A stretch of 12,513 nucleotides of DNA, taken from assembly GCA_002404465.1 (NCBI GenBank), contig DHJT01000052.1, forward strand, positions 1 through 12,513. Reading direction: 5' to 3'. Source of the stretch: Sutterella sp. UBA4713 (lineage in GTDB: Bacteria; Pseudomonadota; Gammaproteobacteria; Burkholderiales; Burkholderiaceae_F). Under the pieces are notes generated by a model. That model was not told the origin of the DNA and did no database searches. It worked only from the letters and a program-made list of their open reading frames with translations. The position numbers were made by a program, and so were the translations under genes. Of the stretch, positions 1-7,220 are shown in pieces (positions within the stretch are counted from its first letter, which is position 1; the number at the start of each line of letters is the position of its first letter).

Positions 1-1
1 G

Positions 2-202
2 ATCGTTGAAGTCGTGGGGGCCGGAGTCGAAACGCTTGCCTGTGTCGACGGTAAAACGGTAGCCGTTCGTTTCGGCAATCAGATGGCACTGGCTTTTCAT
101 CCGGAGCTCGAGCGTGACGATCGGATTCATCGACTGTTTCTAAAGAGCGTTCAATCGTACGGAGCGTCCCGCCGGTCCGAAACTTCGGAAAGGCAAAGGT
201 AA
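2..202 (+). CDS. pdxT: Pyridoxal 5'-phosphate synthase glutaminase subunit PdxT, C-terminal fragment
   Basis: This is the last 66 codons of a gene cut by the left edge; the frame is open from base 2 to the TAA at 200-202. The fragment reads as the C-terminus of the PdxT/SNO glutamine amidotransferase family. A short strand (VGAGVETLA) and the run DGKTVAVRFGN lead into FHPELERDDRIHRLF. The His and Glu of the HPE triplet are the family's catalytic-triad partners of the nucleophilic Cys, which lies outside the window. By family knowledge, PdxT hydrolyses glutamine and channels ammonia to PdxS, which makes PLP in the DXP-independent vitamin B6 route. PdxS is not visible here and would be expected upstream. 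A GTG at 14 could be called as a start, but the family match continues upstream of it, so this is a fragment and not a 62-residue gene. Confidence 0.78.
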   Translation: MVEVVGAGVETLACVDGKTVAVRFGNQMALAFHPELERDDRIHRLFLKSVQSYGASRRSETSERQR

Positions 203-350
203 CCTGATTACTCTCCGTATTCTTCCCTTTTTTCTGAGAAAGCGGTCAACGGGTGCCGGCCTCTCGCAGATGCGCATTGACAGCCGGATTGATTCGTTTT
301 GCGGCATCGGATAGAGTTGCGCCCGACGCTATTTTTTTGGGAGCGCAACC

Positions 351-986
351 GTGCTTTCGTTTTCGTTGTTCAGCCTCTTTCTCGTGACCAGTTTTGCCAA
401 CATCATGACGCCGGGCATCGGCTTTATTATGCTAATCGGATTGTCACTGCAACGCGGTTGGCAAGCGACGGTTTGGGCTGCAATTGGCCTTGCTCTGGGG
501 ATTGTGATTTTGCAGGTCATCGGATTGTCGGGCATGGGGCTTTTGATTGCGAAAAATCCGACGCTTTATGCGGCCGTTAAGATTGTCGGTGCTTTGGTTC
601 TTTTCTACTTGGCGTGGCATAGCTGGGAAAAAGCCGGACACGGAGCGGTTGAGGTCAGAGAACACGCCGACAAGTCGCATGACACGTTTTTCATCAAGTC
701 GGTTCTCATCTCGCTTACCAACCCGCAGCCGCTTGTCTTCACCATTTCGGTATTTCCCCAATTTATCGCTATGGACCTGCCGTATGTGCCGCAGGTTGTC
801 ATCATGATCGGTGTGTATGCCGTCATGGTGGTTTCTTGCGGGATGCTTTACGCGATTTTGGCCGGGCGAGCACGCCGTTTCTTTGAGGGTGAAAAAGGCG
901 CTGCACTTGTCAGTCGGACAAGCGCCGTGATCTTCTTTCTCATCGGTCTGATTGTGCTGGCTTTGGCGGCCAAGCCTTTTTTCTGA
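351..986 (+). CDS. LysE/RhtB-family amino-acid exporter
   Basis: The gene encodes a 211-residue, very hydrophobic protein, the usual length for LysE/RhtB exporters, which have about six membrane helices and pump amino acids or related metabolites out of the cytoplasm. Family marks seen: an N-terminal helix ending in MTPGIGF (the place of the common TPGP motif), a cytoplasmic polar loop around residues 90-112, and SLTNPQPLVF...FPQF near residues 120-140, matching the family's NP-K/Q...FF..F-PQF signature. The start is GTG at 351, preceded by GGGAG at 339-343 with a seven-base gap; no ATG fits the conserved N-terminus. It lies 148 bases after pdxT and converges on the MFS gene with only 11 bases between stops. 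An imperfect 8-bp stem (972-979 with 986-993) spans its stop but lacks a following T tract. The substrate cannot be told from sequence. Confidence 0.88.
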   Translation: MLSFSLFSLFLVTSFANIMTPGIGFIMLIGLSLQRGWQATVWAAIGLALGIVILQVIGLSGMGLLIAKNPTLYAAVKIVGALVLFYLAWHSWEKAGHGAVEVREHADKSHDTFFIKSVLISLTNPQPLVFTISVFPQFIAMDLPYVPQVVIMIGVYAVMVVSCGMLYAILAGRARRFFEGEKGAALVSRTSAVIFFLIGLIVLALAAKPFF

Positions 987-997
987 AAGGTTTCGGT

Positions 998-2326
998 TCA
1001 GTTCTTTTCCGCCGTCATCGCCTTGTATTCGGCGCCTTTCTTCTCATTGAGCAGAAGCGTCAAAAGCAGTCCGATAAAAACGAGCACAAGATACACGAGA
1101 TATCCGGCCTCGTAGCTTGCCGTTTTATCAAAGGAGTATCCGAGAATCGGATAAGCACAAGACTTTAAGAGCAAAAAGAAACTGACGAACCGGTATGTTC
1201 CGAGAAAGTGCGCCGGTCCGAAATAAAATCCCACGACGGCCGGCAGCAATGTCCAGTACGATCCGCAGCAAGCTCCCATGAAAATGCAGTAAATAAACGT
1301 AGTAAAGTAGCCGAAATGCATTACCGAAAGCCCCAGTGCCAGAACGTGCAGAGCCATCACAAGGCGTAATGCGCGAATCGGACGGATGGCATCGGCAAGC
1401 CAGCCCCAGAAGAATTTGCTCAGACCGCAGGAGACCGCTGCCACGGACATAAATGTCATTGCCGTTACCGAATCGTATCCGAGCTCGGTAAAGCGCGGTT
1501 TTAGTTGGGACATTAAACCGGAGGCACACATGAGGCCGAGTCCGGCACCAAGGCCGATAAGGTAAATCTCTTTCATGCAAAGAAATTGCCGAATGGAGGG
1601 GTCTTTGCGGTGCGCGGCTTCGTCCGAATCGCTTGTCTGGGTTTCGCAAGAATTTTGTTTTTTCTCAACGGCAAGTCCGTCCGGTGCGAGCCCCATCATT
1701 TCCGGGCGCTCGCGAACCATGAGTAGACACGGGATGCACAGCAGTGCGGCGCACACGCCCAGAATGTAGTATGCATTGGCAATGCCCCAGTGTGTAATAC
1801 AGAACAGGGAAAAAATCGGAATGATGGACCCGGCAAACGACATGCCGACAGCGGCGATACCGAAGGCAAGCCCTCTGTGGACTTTAAACCAGTGGCACAA
1901 AAGACCGTTTGCAACGAGTCCCCCGCAGCACTGGCTTGCTGCCCATACCAAGCAAAAACATGCCGTAAAAATGTAGTAGTTGTCCGTCGCCCCCATACCG
2001 AACAAAGCGGCGGCAGCAAGAAGCGATCCGAGGCACATCATTTTGCGTGATCCGATGTGCATGTCGAGTGTTCCGATAAGCGGAGCACACCCGAAACCGA
2101 CGAGTGCGGCGATTCCCATGCTAGCACTTGTTGCCGTTCGACTCCAGCCGTAGGCCTCGAACAGGGGCTCGATAAACGAGTTCATGCTGTAGATAGCCGT
2201 ACCCTGAATGATGAGGTTCCCTAGGGTCGAGAGGGCACACAAATTCCAGCCGTAAAACATAGGATAAATCGCGTGTTTGTCAGTTGATGAAAATCGCCGA
2301 CCTGCCTGCGCAGGAAAAAAACGCAC
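998..2326 (-). CDS. Major facilitator superfamily (MFS) transporter, oxalate/formate- or monocarboxylate-type
   Basis: The gene encodes up to 442 residues forming about 12 hydrophobic segments in two halves, separated by a polar loop near residues 205-245 (ERPEMMGLAPDG...). After the N-terminal YPMFYGWNL segment, the loop between helices 2 and 3 holds GTLDMHIGSRK, a good match to MFS motif A (G-x-L-D-x-x-G-x-R). The FYGW opening and the overall pattern resemble the oxalate/formate antiporter and monocarboxylate-type MFS branch, but the substrate is not determinable. Start choice: GTG at 2326 has AGAGGT seven bases upstream. The internal ATG at 2260 sits closer to the first helix but has no Shine-Dalgarno sequence. 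I use GTG 2326; if 2260 is right the protein is 22 residues shorter. The gene is divergent from the J-like/CFI-box gene and convergent with the LysE-type gene. Confidence 0.88.
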   Translation of the reverse strand: MRFFPAQAGRRFSSTDKHAIYPMFYGWNLCALSTLGNLIIQGTAIYSMNSFIEPLFEAYGWSRTATSASMGIAALVGFGCAPLIGTLDMHIGSRKMMCLGSLLAAAALFGMGATDNYYIFTACFCLVWAASQCCGGLVANGLLCHWFKVHRGLAFGIAAVGMSFAGSIIPIFSLFCITHWGIANAYYILGVCAALLCIPCLLMVRERPEMMGLAPDGLAVEKKQNSCETQTSDSDEAAHRKDPSIRQFLCMKEIYLIGLGAGLGLMCASGLMSQLKPRFTELGYDSVTAMTFMSVAAVSCGLSKFFWGWLADAIRPIRALRLVMALHVLALGLSVMHFGYFTTFIYCIFMGACCGSYWTLLPAVVGFYFGPAHFLGTYRFVSFFLLLKSCAYPILGYSFDKTASYEAGYLVYLVLVFIGLLLTLLLNEKKGAEYKAMTAEKN

Positions 2327-2381
2327 GAATTTTACCTCTACCGAAGAAAGGCCTGCGTTTTGTCGCGCAAACGCGCTAGCC

Positions 2382-2412
2382 GAGACAAACGGGGCAGAGC
2401 GTGCTTTACAAT
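2382..2412 (+). promoter_or_regulatory. Candidate promoter for the J-like/CFI-box gene
   Basis: A -10-like TACAAT lies at 2407-2412 with a partial -35 (GAGACA, 2382-2387) 19 bases upstream. Transcription would start near 2419, about 25 bases before the ATG at 2445, leaving a short leader. The -35 matches only GACA of TTGACA and the spacer is long, so this is a weak, sequence-only call. Confidence 0.3.
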
Positions 2413-2444
2413 CCGAGGGAGTTTCTTTTTTTCGATGCCTTCCG

Positions 2445-3689
2445 ATGATTAAAGTCCATTCGCTACTTGAGAATCCTTATCGGATTCTCGGCGTGACCTC
2501 CGATGAAAGTGACGAGCAGATCGCGAAAAATGTCGCAATGTTGCTCAATAATTTAAAAACCGGACAGAGAAACGAGTTTCCGACGGACTTTGTCAATATT
2601 CTCGGGCCTATAAAGCGTGATGCCGAAATTCTTAAACAGGCTCAAGAGCGCTTGGCCGACCCTTCAAGTCGTATTGCGTGTGCATTTTTTTGGTTTGCCT
2701 CTCGAAAACTCTCGGAGGGGTCGGCTCTGTCGCTTATTGCGGAAGGAAGGCTTGATAAGGCCGAGAAGCGTTATGCAAAGCAATCCGGGTACAACGCTCG
2801 GATAAACGCAGCGTGCGTTGCCTTTATGAAAGGTGACCTTTTGGGCGGAATCGGTCAGATTGCCTCGCTCATTAACAATGACAAAGACCGTGCCGAGTTT
2901 GTTCGCGCCGTCACCGGAGGTGAGCTTTTTTCATGTAAGCAGTTGGCGGCCCTTTTTATTCGGGAATTGTCTCGGGACGAAAGACTGCGTGATGCGCTGG
3001 GTTTGGATCGCATCGATACGCAAGAACAAGCGGACGCTTTTTTAAAAAGTATCTTAAAAATCCATGAACGACTTGCCGTCTCCGTAGACAACATCGGACC
3101 GATGCGGGCACTGCCGATTATGGCGCTCAAATGCGCCGTGCGATTTTTAGATACCACAGAGCCCATGCTCGCGTCCTTAAAAGAGGAGTTCGGGTCTGAG
3201 GCTTCCCTGTGTGTTTTTGTCTCGAGTTGGGTGGCCAATGAAGCGATGTCCATGGTTGTGGCCAACATCAACTTTTTGCAGACCTGCCCTCCAGGGACCG
3301 AAACACTGCGTACCGAAACGGCTAAAGCTCAAGGAATCTTAAAGAGACTTTTGACCTTGGACGTGACGGATAACTTGCGCGGGCAATTGGAAAATAACCT
3401 GAAACTATTGCAAGGAATCCAGGATGATATTGCGCATAAGCACGACAACGGGCACTGTTATATTGCCACGATGGCGTACGGCTCCTACGACGCTCCGGAG
3501 GTGCGCATTTTGCGGCGTTTTCGTGACCGCGTTTTGCAAACAAGCGCCCCGGGTAGAGCTTTCATCCGGTTTTATTACCGTGTTTCACCTTCTTGGGTCA
3601 ACGCTCTCCGCGATAAGCCCTCGATGAATGCGTTGATTCGACATGTCCTCGGAGGCTTTGCTCGAATTTACGAAAAAATTTCAAAGTAA
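2445..3689 (+). CDS. Protein with degenerate J-like N-terminus and C-terminal CFI-box-type motif
   Basis: The gene encodes 414 residues. The N-terminus (about 1-85) has NPYRILGVTSDESDEQIAKN, like the first helix of a DnaJ-type J domain. The HPD tripeptide that stimulates Hsp70 is absent; FPTDF sits near its place. A motif RIACAFFWFA follows. The middle (about 90-330) is alpha-helical and polar with no motif I recognise. The C-terminal 77 residues, from Cys338, read CYIATMAYGSYDAPEV, then an LRRFRD..L stretch and a YYRVSPSW stretch. This matches what I know as the CFI-box C-terminal domain found on diverse bacterial proteins. The start is ATG 2445; the frame is open upstream to 2277, but those 56 residues look random and overlap the divergent MFS gene. 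GAGGGAG at 2415-2421 is too far away to be its ribosome site. There is no signal peptide, so it is probably cytoplasmic. Its function is unknown; a chaperone-related role is only a guess. Confidence 0.8.
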   Translation: MIKVHSLLENPYRILGVTSDESDEQIAKNVAMLLNNLKTGQRNEFPTDFVNILGPIKRDAEILKQAQERLADPSSRIACAFFWFASRKLSEGSALSLIAEGRLDKAEKRYAKQSGYNARINAACVAFMKGDLLGGIGQIASLINNDKDRAEFVRAVTGGELFSCKQLAALFIRELSRDERLRDALGLDRIDTQEQADAFLKSILKIHERLAVSVDNIGPMRALPIMALKCAVRFLDTTEPMLASLKEEFGSEASLCVFVSSWVANEAMSMVVANINFLQTCPPGTETLRTETAKAQGILKRLLTLDVTDNLRGQLENNLKLLQGIQDDIAHKHDNGHCYIATMAYGSYDAPEVRILRRFRDRVLQTSAPGRAFIRFYYRVSPSWVNALRDKPSMNALIRHVLGGFARIYEKISK

Positions 3690-3710
3690 AAGGCGTAAAC
3701 CCGCTACTTT
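3683..3710 (+). terminator. Possible weak terminator between convergent genes
   Basis: AAAGTA (3683-3688, overlapping the stop codon) can pair with TACTTT (3705-3710), with GCG/CGC pairing inside beside a bulge. It is followed by the short T-rich CCGATTTTCTT. The stem is A/T-rich and the T run is broken, so termination would be weak. It lies in the 49-base gap between two convergent genes. Confidence 0.25.
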
Positions 3711-3738
3711 CCGATTTTCTTGAGGAAATTCGAGACAA

Positions 3739-4005
3739 TTACTGAGCCGTTTGTGGCACTTTGGCGTCTTCTTTGAGAATCATCGAAACAACGTCCAGGG
3801 CGGAAACATCACTTAAGCGAACGAGAACGATGCGGGCCCCTTGGAAAAGAAAATTTTTGTCTTTTTGGGTGCTTTCGCCGAGGGCTTTAATAAAACTTTC
3901 GATTTGTGTATTTAACTTAGAGGCTTGTTCGGCCTTAAAGTCAATCGAAACGGTCTGGCCGCCTTTTAAATAAATGTTCAGACGTTGGAAAGTGTTTTGT
4001 TCCAT
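3739..4005 (-). CDS. Small hypothetical protein, 88 residues
   Basis: I do not recognise this family. The protein has 88 residues, is soluble, and has no signal peptide, cysteine or membrane segment. It looks like a beta hairpin (LNIYLKGGQTVSIDF), a helix (QASKLNTQIESFIKAL), a polar loop (STQKDKN), then FLFQGARIVLVRLSDVSALDVV, which suggests two more strands and a helix. That layout resembles small beta-beta-alpha-beta-beta proteins but gives no function. The start is ATG at 4005, with AGGA about nine bases upstream; the frame stays open to 4236, but the extra 77 residues look random and would run into parE. It is divergent from parE and has a good extended -10 promoter upstream, which supports a real gene. 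Confidence 0.65.
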   Translation of the reverse strand: MEQNTFQRLNIYLKGGQTVSIDFKAEQASKLNTQIESFIKALGESTQKDKNFLFQGARIVLVRLSDVSALDVVSMILKEDAKVPQTAQ

Positions 4006-4043
4006 GTTCGTGGGTCCTGTCCGGAAAAGGGGTGTTGCGCGAG

Positions 4044-4052
4044 ATTGTAACA
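4044..4052 (-). promoter_or_regulatory. Extended -10 promoter for the 88-residue gene
   Basis: Read on the minus strand, the sequence is TGTTACAAT, that is TGn followed by TACAAT, an extended -10 element. Transcription would start near 4037, about 30 bases before the ATG at 4005. No convincing -35 lies 16-18 bases upstream, which is usual for extended -10 promoters. Confidence 0.42.
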
Positions 4053-4192
4053 TCTGCCGCCCATTGCGACCGATGGAAAATCCTCCGAAATAAAAGACCC
4101 TTCGGTTAAAATCTTGCCCGAATTTTTTTAGATGCAGTGCCGAAACTGGCAAGACGAACACACGGAAGTTCAAACTGCGATGCGAGGAAAAT

Positions 4193-6169
4193 ATGGCTGT
4201 TCGAAAGCGTGCGAATGAATATGCGGAATCTTCCATTCAGGTTCTTAAGGGGTTGGAACCTGTCAGACAACGCCCGGGTATGTATACGCTTACGGACAAT
4301 CCGCTTCATATCATTCAGGAAGTTCTCGATAATGCCAGCGATGAAATCCTGGCCGGTTTCGGAGACAGCATCTGTTTGACGTTAACGCGAGAAAACGCCG
4401 TCTGTGTGGAAGATAACGGCCGCGGCATTCCGACGGGCATTCATCCGACCGAGGGAATTCCGACCGTCGAACTCGTATTTACACACTTGCATGCGGGCGG
4501 TAAATTTAATAAGACCGAGGGCGGGGCCTATAGCTTTTCGGGCGGCTTGCACGGTGTGGGAGTCTCAGTGACCAATGCGCTGAGCCTTTCGATGCAGGTG
4601 ACGGTTTGGCGCGAGGGCAAACAGTTTGAAATCGGTTTTGAAAACGGGGTTGTCACGCGAGCGCTCACGCAAGTGGAAAACACGCGTTCAAAATATCATA
4701 CGGGAACGCGTGTGGTGTGCGTCCCGAATCCGAAGTATTTCGATAGCGCGGAAATTCCGGTTGCGCATCTGATCAGGCTCTTAAAGAGTAAAGCGGTATT
4801 GCTCCCGGGGTGCCGTGTCTCTTTTGTCAATGAGAAAAACGGCGATGAGCAACACTGGTGCTATAAGGGCGGTCTGCGTGAGTATCTGTTGGCCGAAGTG
4901 CAGGAACCGCTTGTCATCGAGCCGTTTGAGGCGCAGGGTTGGGCCGATGCCGATACCGAAGGATTTAACGAAGGAGAAGGTGCCGCTTGGGTTGTGGTGT
5001 GGACCGAATACGGCACCCCCGTGCGTGAAAGTTTTGTTAATTTGATTCCGACCCCTGCGGGCGGAACGCACGAGGCCGGTTTGCGCGACGGACTTTTCGG
5101 CGCGATGCGTGCCTTTATGGAAGCCCATGGCTTGATGAGTAAAGGCGTTAAGTTGCAAAGCGAGGATGTGTTTGCTCGTGCCGGATTTATCTTGTCGACC
5201 AAATCTCTTGATCCGCAGTTTCAGGGACAGACGAAAGAAAAACTCACCAGTCGCGATGCCTTTCGTTTAGTCTCCAGTTTCGTCAGACCGCAATTTGAAA
5301 TTTGGCTCAATGCGCATCTTGAAGAGGGAAAGAAACTGGCGGAGCTTGTGAATAAGCAGGCTCTTTCCCGTCAAAAGCAAATGAAAAAGGTCGAGAAAAA
5401 GCGCAGTTCGACCGTGGCCGTTCTCCCCGGAAAGCTAACCGATTGCGAGTCAACCGATATTTCCGATAATGAGATTTTTTTGGTCGAGGGTGATAGCGCC
5501 GGCGGAACGGCAAAACAGGGACGCGATAAAGAGTACCAAGCGATTTTGCCTTTGCGCGGTAAGGTCTTAAATACCTGGGAAGTTGACGCCGATCGGATTT
5601 TTGCCTCACAGATTATTCATGACATTGCCGTGGCACTCGGCGTTGATCCGCATCGGTTAGAGGATCCGAACGTGGACCTGAAGGGATTGCGTTACGGCAA
5701 GGTTTGTATTTTGGCCGATGCCGATGTGGACGGTAGCCACATTCAAGTCCTGCTTTTAACGCTTTTTTATCGGCACTTTCCGAAACTGATCAGCGAAGGA
5801 CACGTGTTTATTGCTCAGCCCCCGCTTTATCGAATCGACGTTCCTAAGAACGGGAAAAAGGCGGAAAAAAAGCTATATTGCGCTGACGATAAGGAATTAA
5901 AGCGTACGCTTTCTAAGCTGGAAAAAGACGGGATTAAGTCGGAGAAACTCAATATTTCGCGTTTTAAAGGTCTCGGAGAGATGAGCGAAAAACAACTGGC
6001 GGAAGCTGCCTTTCACCCCGATACCCGTCACTTGCTTCCCGTTACGCTCGGAGATCTTGAAAAAAGCCAGACCGATGCCGTTATGACACTTCTGATGGCA
6101 AAGGGCGAAGCGCAAGGCCGCCGTTTGTGGATGGAAATGCACGGAGAAGATGTGGACTTGGATATTTAG
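4193..6169 (+). CDS. parE: DNA topoisomerase IV subunit B (ParE)
   Basis: The gene encodes 658 residues, close to E. coli ParE (about 630), and is complete. The GHKL ATPase site is intact: IIQEVLDNASDE with catalytic Glu43 and Asn47, then EDNGRGIPTGIHP, GGLHGVGVSVTNALS and the QTK loop (GQTKEKL). The TOPRIM domain has VEGDSAGG (Glu432) and LADADVDGSH (Asp509, Asp511, Asp513) for metal-dependent strand cleavage, ending in RFKGLGEM. ParE hydrolyses ATP and, with ParC, forms the A2B2 enzyme that unlinks daughter chromosomes. I chose ParE over GyrB from the length (no insert in the TOPRIM region) and the GLEPVRQRPGMYT opening. The start is ATG 4193 with GAGGA ending five to six bases upstream. 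ParC is not adjacent on the right; metQ follows after about 120 bases. A shallow hairpin with seven Ts (4101-4129) lies upstream. Confidence 0.95.
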   Translation: MAVRKRANEYAESSIQVLKGLEPVRQRPGMYTLTDNPLHIIQEVLDNASDEILAGFGDSICLTLTRENAVCVEDNGRGIPTGIHPTEGIPTVELVFTHLHAGGKFNKTEGGAYSFSGGLHGVGVSVTNALSLSMQVTVWREGKQFEIGFENGVVTRALTQVENTRSKYHTGTRVVCVPNPKYFDSAEIPVAHLIRLLKSKAVLLPGCRVSFVNEKNGDEQHWCYKGGLREYLLAEVQEPLVIEPFEAQGWADADTEGFNEGEGAAWVVVWTEYGTPVRESFVNLIPTPAGGTHEAGLRDGLFGAMRAFMEAHGLMSKGVKLQSEDVFARAGFILSTKSLDPQFQGQTKEKLTSRDAFRLVSSFVRPQFEIWLNAHLEEGKKLAELVNKQALSRQKQMKKVEKKRSSTVAVLPGKLTDCESTDISDNEIFLVEGDSAGGTAKQGRDKEYQAILPLRGKVLNTWEVDADRIFASQIIHDIAVALGVDPHRLEDPNVDLKGLRYGKVCILADADVDGSHIQVLLLTLFYRHFPKLISEGHVFIAQPPLYRIDVPKNGKKAEKKLYCADDKELKRTLSKLEKDGIKSEKLNISRFKGLGEMSEKQLAEAAFHPDTRHLLPVTLGDLEKSQTDAVMTLLMAKGEAQGRRLWMEMHGEDVDLDI

Positions 6170-6288
6170 GCCTTTCACCTAGGAAGTCAGACGAAACACA
6201 ATAAAGGGTGAAAAATCAAGGCCGGCGGACTTCTCCGTCGCTACAATCGCGTGCGTTTGGTGTTCCTCTTTGTATGGATGATTTTGAT

Positions 6289-7107
6289 ATGAAAAAAACG
6301 TTGTTACTTATGACGGCATGCTCTGCGCTCGCTTTGGCTTTGGTCGGATGCGGAGATAAGAAAGCTGAACAAGCACCTGTTGCCGCCAAGGAAGTTACGA
6401 TTACCGTCGGTGCCTCACCGGTTCCGCATGCGGATATTTTAAGAGCGGCAGCGCCGGAATTGAAAAAACAGGGCGTGAATTTGAAGATTATCGAATTTAC
6501 GGACTATGTTAAGCCGAATCTGGCCCTTGCCGACAAGGAAATCGATGCGAACTATTTCCAACATGTTCCGTATCTGGAAAGCTTTGCCAAGGATCGCAAG
6601 CTCAATCTTTCCGTGCTTTGCAGCGTGCATATCGAACCGATGGCCGTTTACTCCAAAACAATTAAAGATTTGAAGTCGGTTCCGGACGGTGCCAAGGTGG
6701 CTATCCCCAATGATCCGACGAACGGCGGACGCGCTTTGAAGGTGCTTGCCGATGCCGGTCTTTTCAGCTTAAAGCAGGGTGTCGGCATCAACGGAACACC
6801 GGCCGATGTGATTAACAATAAACACAATTTGAAGATTGTGGAGATGGAGGCGGCCGTATTGCCTCGCGCCTTGGACGATGTGACGCTCGCCGTAATCAAT
6901 TCCAATTATGCATTGGGTGTGGGACTTAACCCGGCAAAAGATTCGCTCTTTATCGAAAGTACGGATTCTCCGTACGCCAATGTTGTCGTGATTCGTACGG
7001 GAGATAACCGCGAGGCGTTAAGTAAGCTTGCTCAGGCGATGCACTCTCAGGTCGTGCGCGATTACATTCTTACGAAGTACAAGGGTGCGGTGTATCCGAC
7101 ATTCTGA
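6289..7107 (+). CDS. metQ: Methionine ABC transporter substrate-binding lipoprotein MetQ (NlpA family)
   Basis: The gene encodes 272 residues, the usual size for MetQ/NlpA. The N-terminus is a lipoprotein signal: KK, a hydrophobic core, then the lipobox LVGC with Cys21 as the lipidated residue, followed by GDKKAEQ. The mature part opens with VTITVGASPVPHADIL and continues with IIEFTDYVKPN, DANYFQHVPYLE, VPDGAKVAIPNDPTNGGRAL and VINSNYAL, all typical of this family. It would sit anchored in the periplasm, binding methionine for a MetNI importer. Neither metN nor metI lies beside it, so it is an orphan here, and another small hydrophobic ligand is possible. The start is ATG 6289, chosen from the signal peptide; the frame is open to 6208, but that extension would bury the signal. 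The ribosome site is weak (GGATG at 6277-6281). A strong terminator follows at 7132-7165. Confidence 0.92.
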   Translation: MKKTLLLMTACSALALALVGCGDKKAEQAPVAAKEVTITVGASPVPHADILRAAAPELKKQGVNLKIIEFTDYVKPNLALADKEIDANYFQHVPYLESFAKDRKLNLSVLCSVHIEPMAVYSKTIKDLKSVPDGAKVAIPNDPTNGGRALKVLADAGLFSLKQGVGINGTPADVINNKHNLKIVEMEAAVLPRALDDVTLAVINSNYALGVGLNPAKDSLFIESTDSPYANVVVIRTGDNREALSKLAQAMHSQVVRDYILTKYKGAVYPTF

Positions 7108-7131
7108 TTGAAGACTTTTTTTTAGTTTAAG

Positions 7132-7165
7132 CGCTCGCGGCCGTTGACATTGCGAGCGTTTTTTT
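7132..7165 (+). terminator. Intrinsic terminator of metQ
   Basis: CGCTCGC (7132-7138) pairs with GCGAGCG (7152-7158) around a 13-base loop, followed directly by seven Ts (7159-7165). It lies 25 bases after the metQ stop. The loop contains a perfect TTGACA hexamer, which may be chance. Confidence 0.85.
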
Positions 7166-7220
7166 CAATGTTTCTAAACCGAATGAACTAGGGTTTCATA
7201 GTCTTTGGAGTTATAGGAAA

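Noticed and set aside
277..282. Perfect TTGACA before the LysE-type gene
   Set aside because: No -10-like hexamer lies 16-18 bases downstream, so I do not call a promoter.
972..993. Imperfect 8-bp stem over the LysE-type stop as a terminator
   Set aside because: It is A/T-rich with a G-U pair, and no T run follows on either strand.
1128..1649. 173-codon second frame inside the MFS gene on the same strand
   Set aside because: It overlaps the transmembrane coding frame, has an arginine-rich random composition and matches no family.
2277..2444. Upstream 56-codon extension of the J-like/CFI-box gene
   Set aside because: The added residues have no domain character, would overlap the divergent MFS start, and lie partly upstream of the candidate promoter; the NPYRILGV region begins just after ATG 2445.
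4101..4129. Terminator-like TTCGG/CCGAA stem followed by seven Ts upstream of parE
   Set aside because: The stem is only 5 bp with a 12-base loop, too weak to call; it could be a parE leader attenuator but nothing else supports that.
4006..4236. 77-codon N-terminal extension of the 88-residue minus-strand gene
   Set aside because: It would overlap the parE start and run through its own promoter; the ATG at 4005 has a suitably placed AGGA.
4781..5158. 125-codon antisense open frame inside parE
   Set aside because: It is a shadow of a strongly conserved gene on the other strand and shows no family resemblance or ribosome site.
6242..6247. TACAAT as a metQ promoter
   Set aside because: The spacing to metQ is right, but there is no -35 and no extended -10; kept only as part of the inverted-repeat finding.
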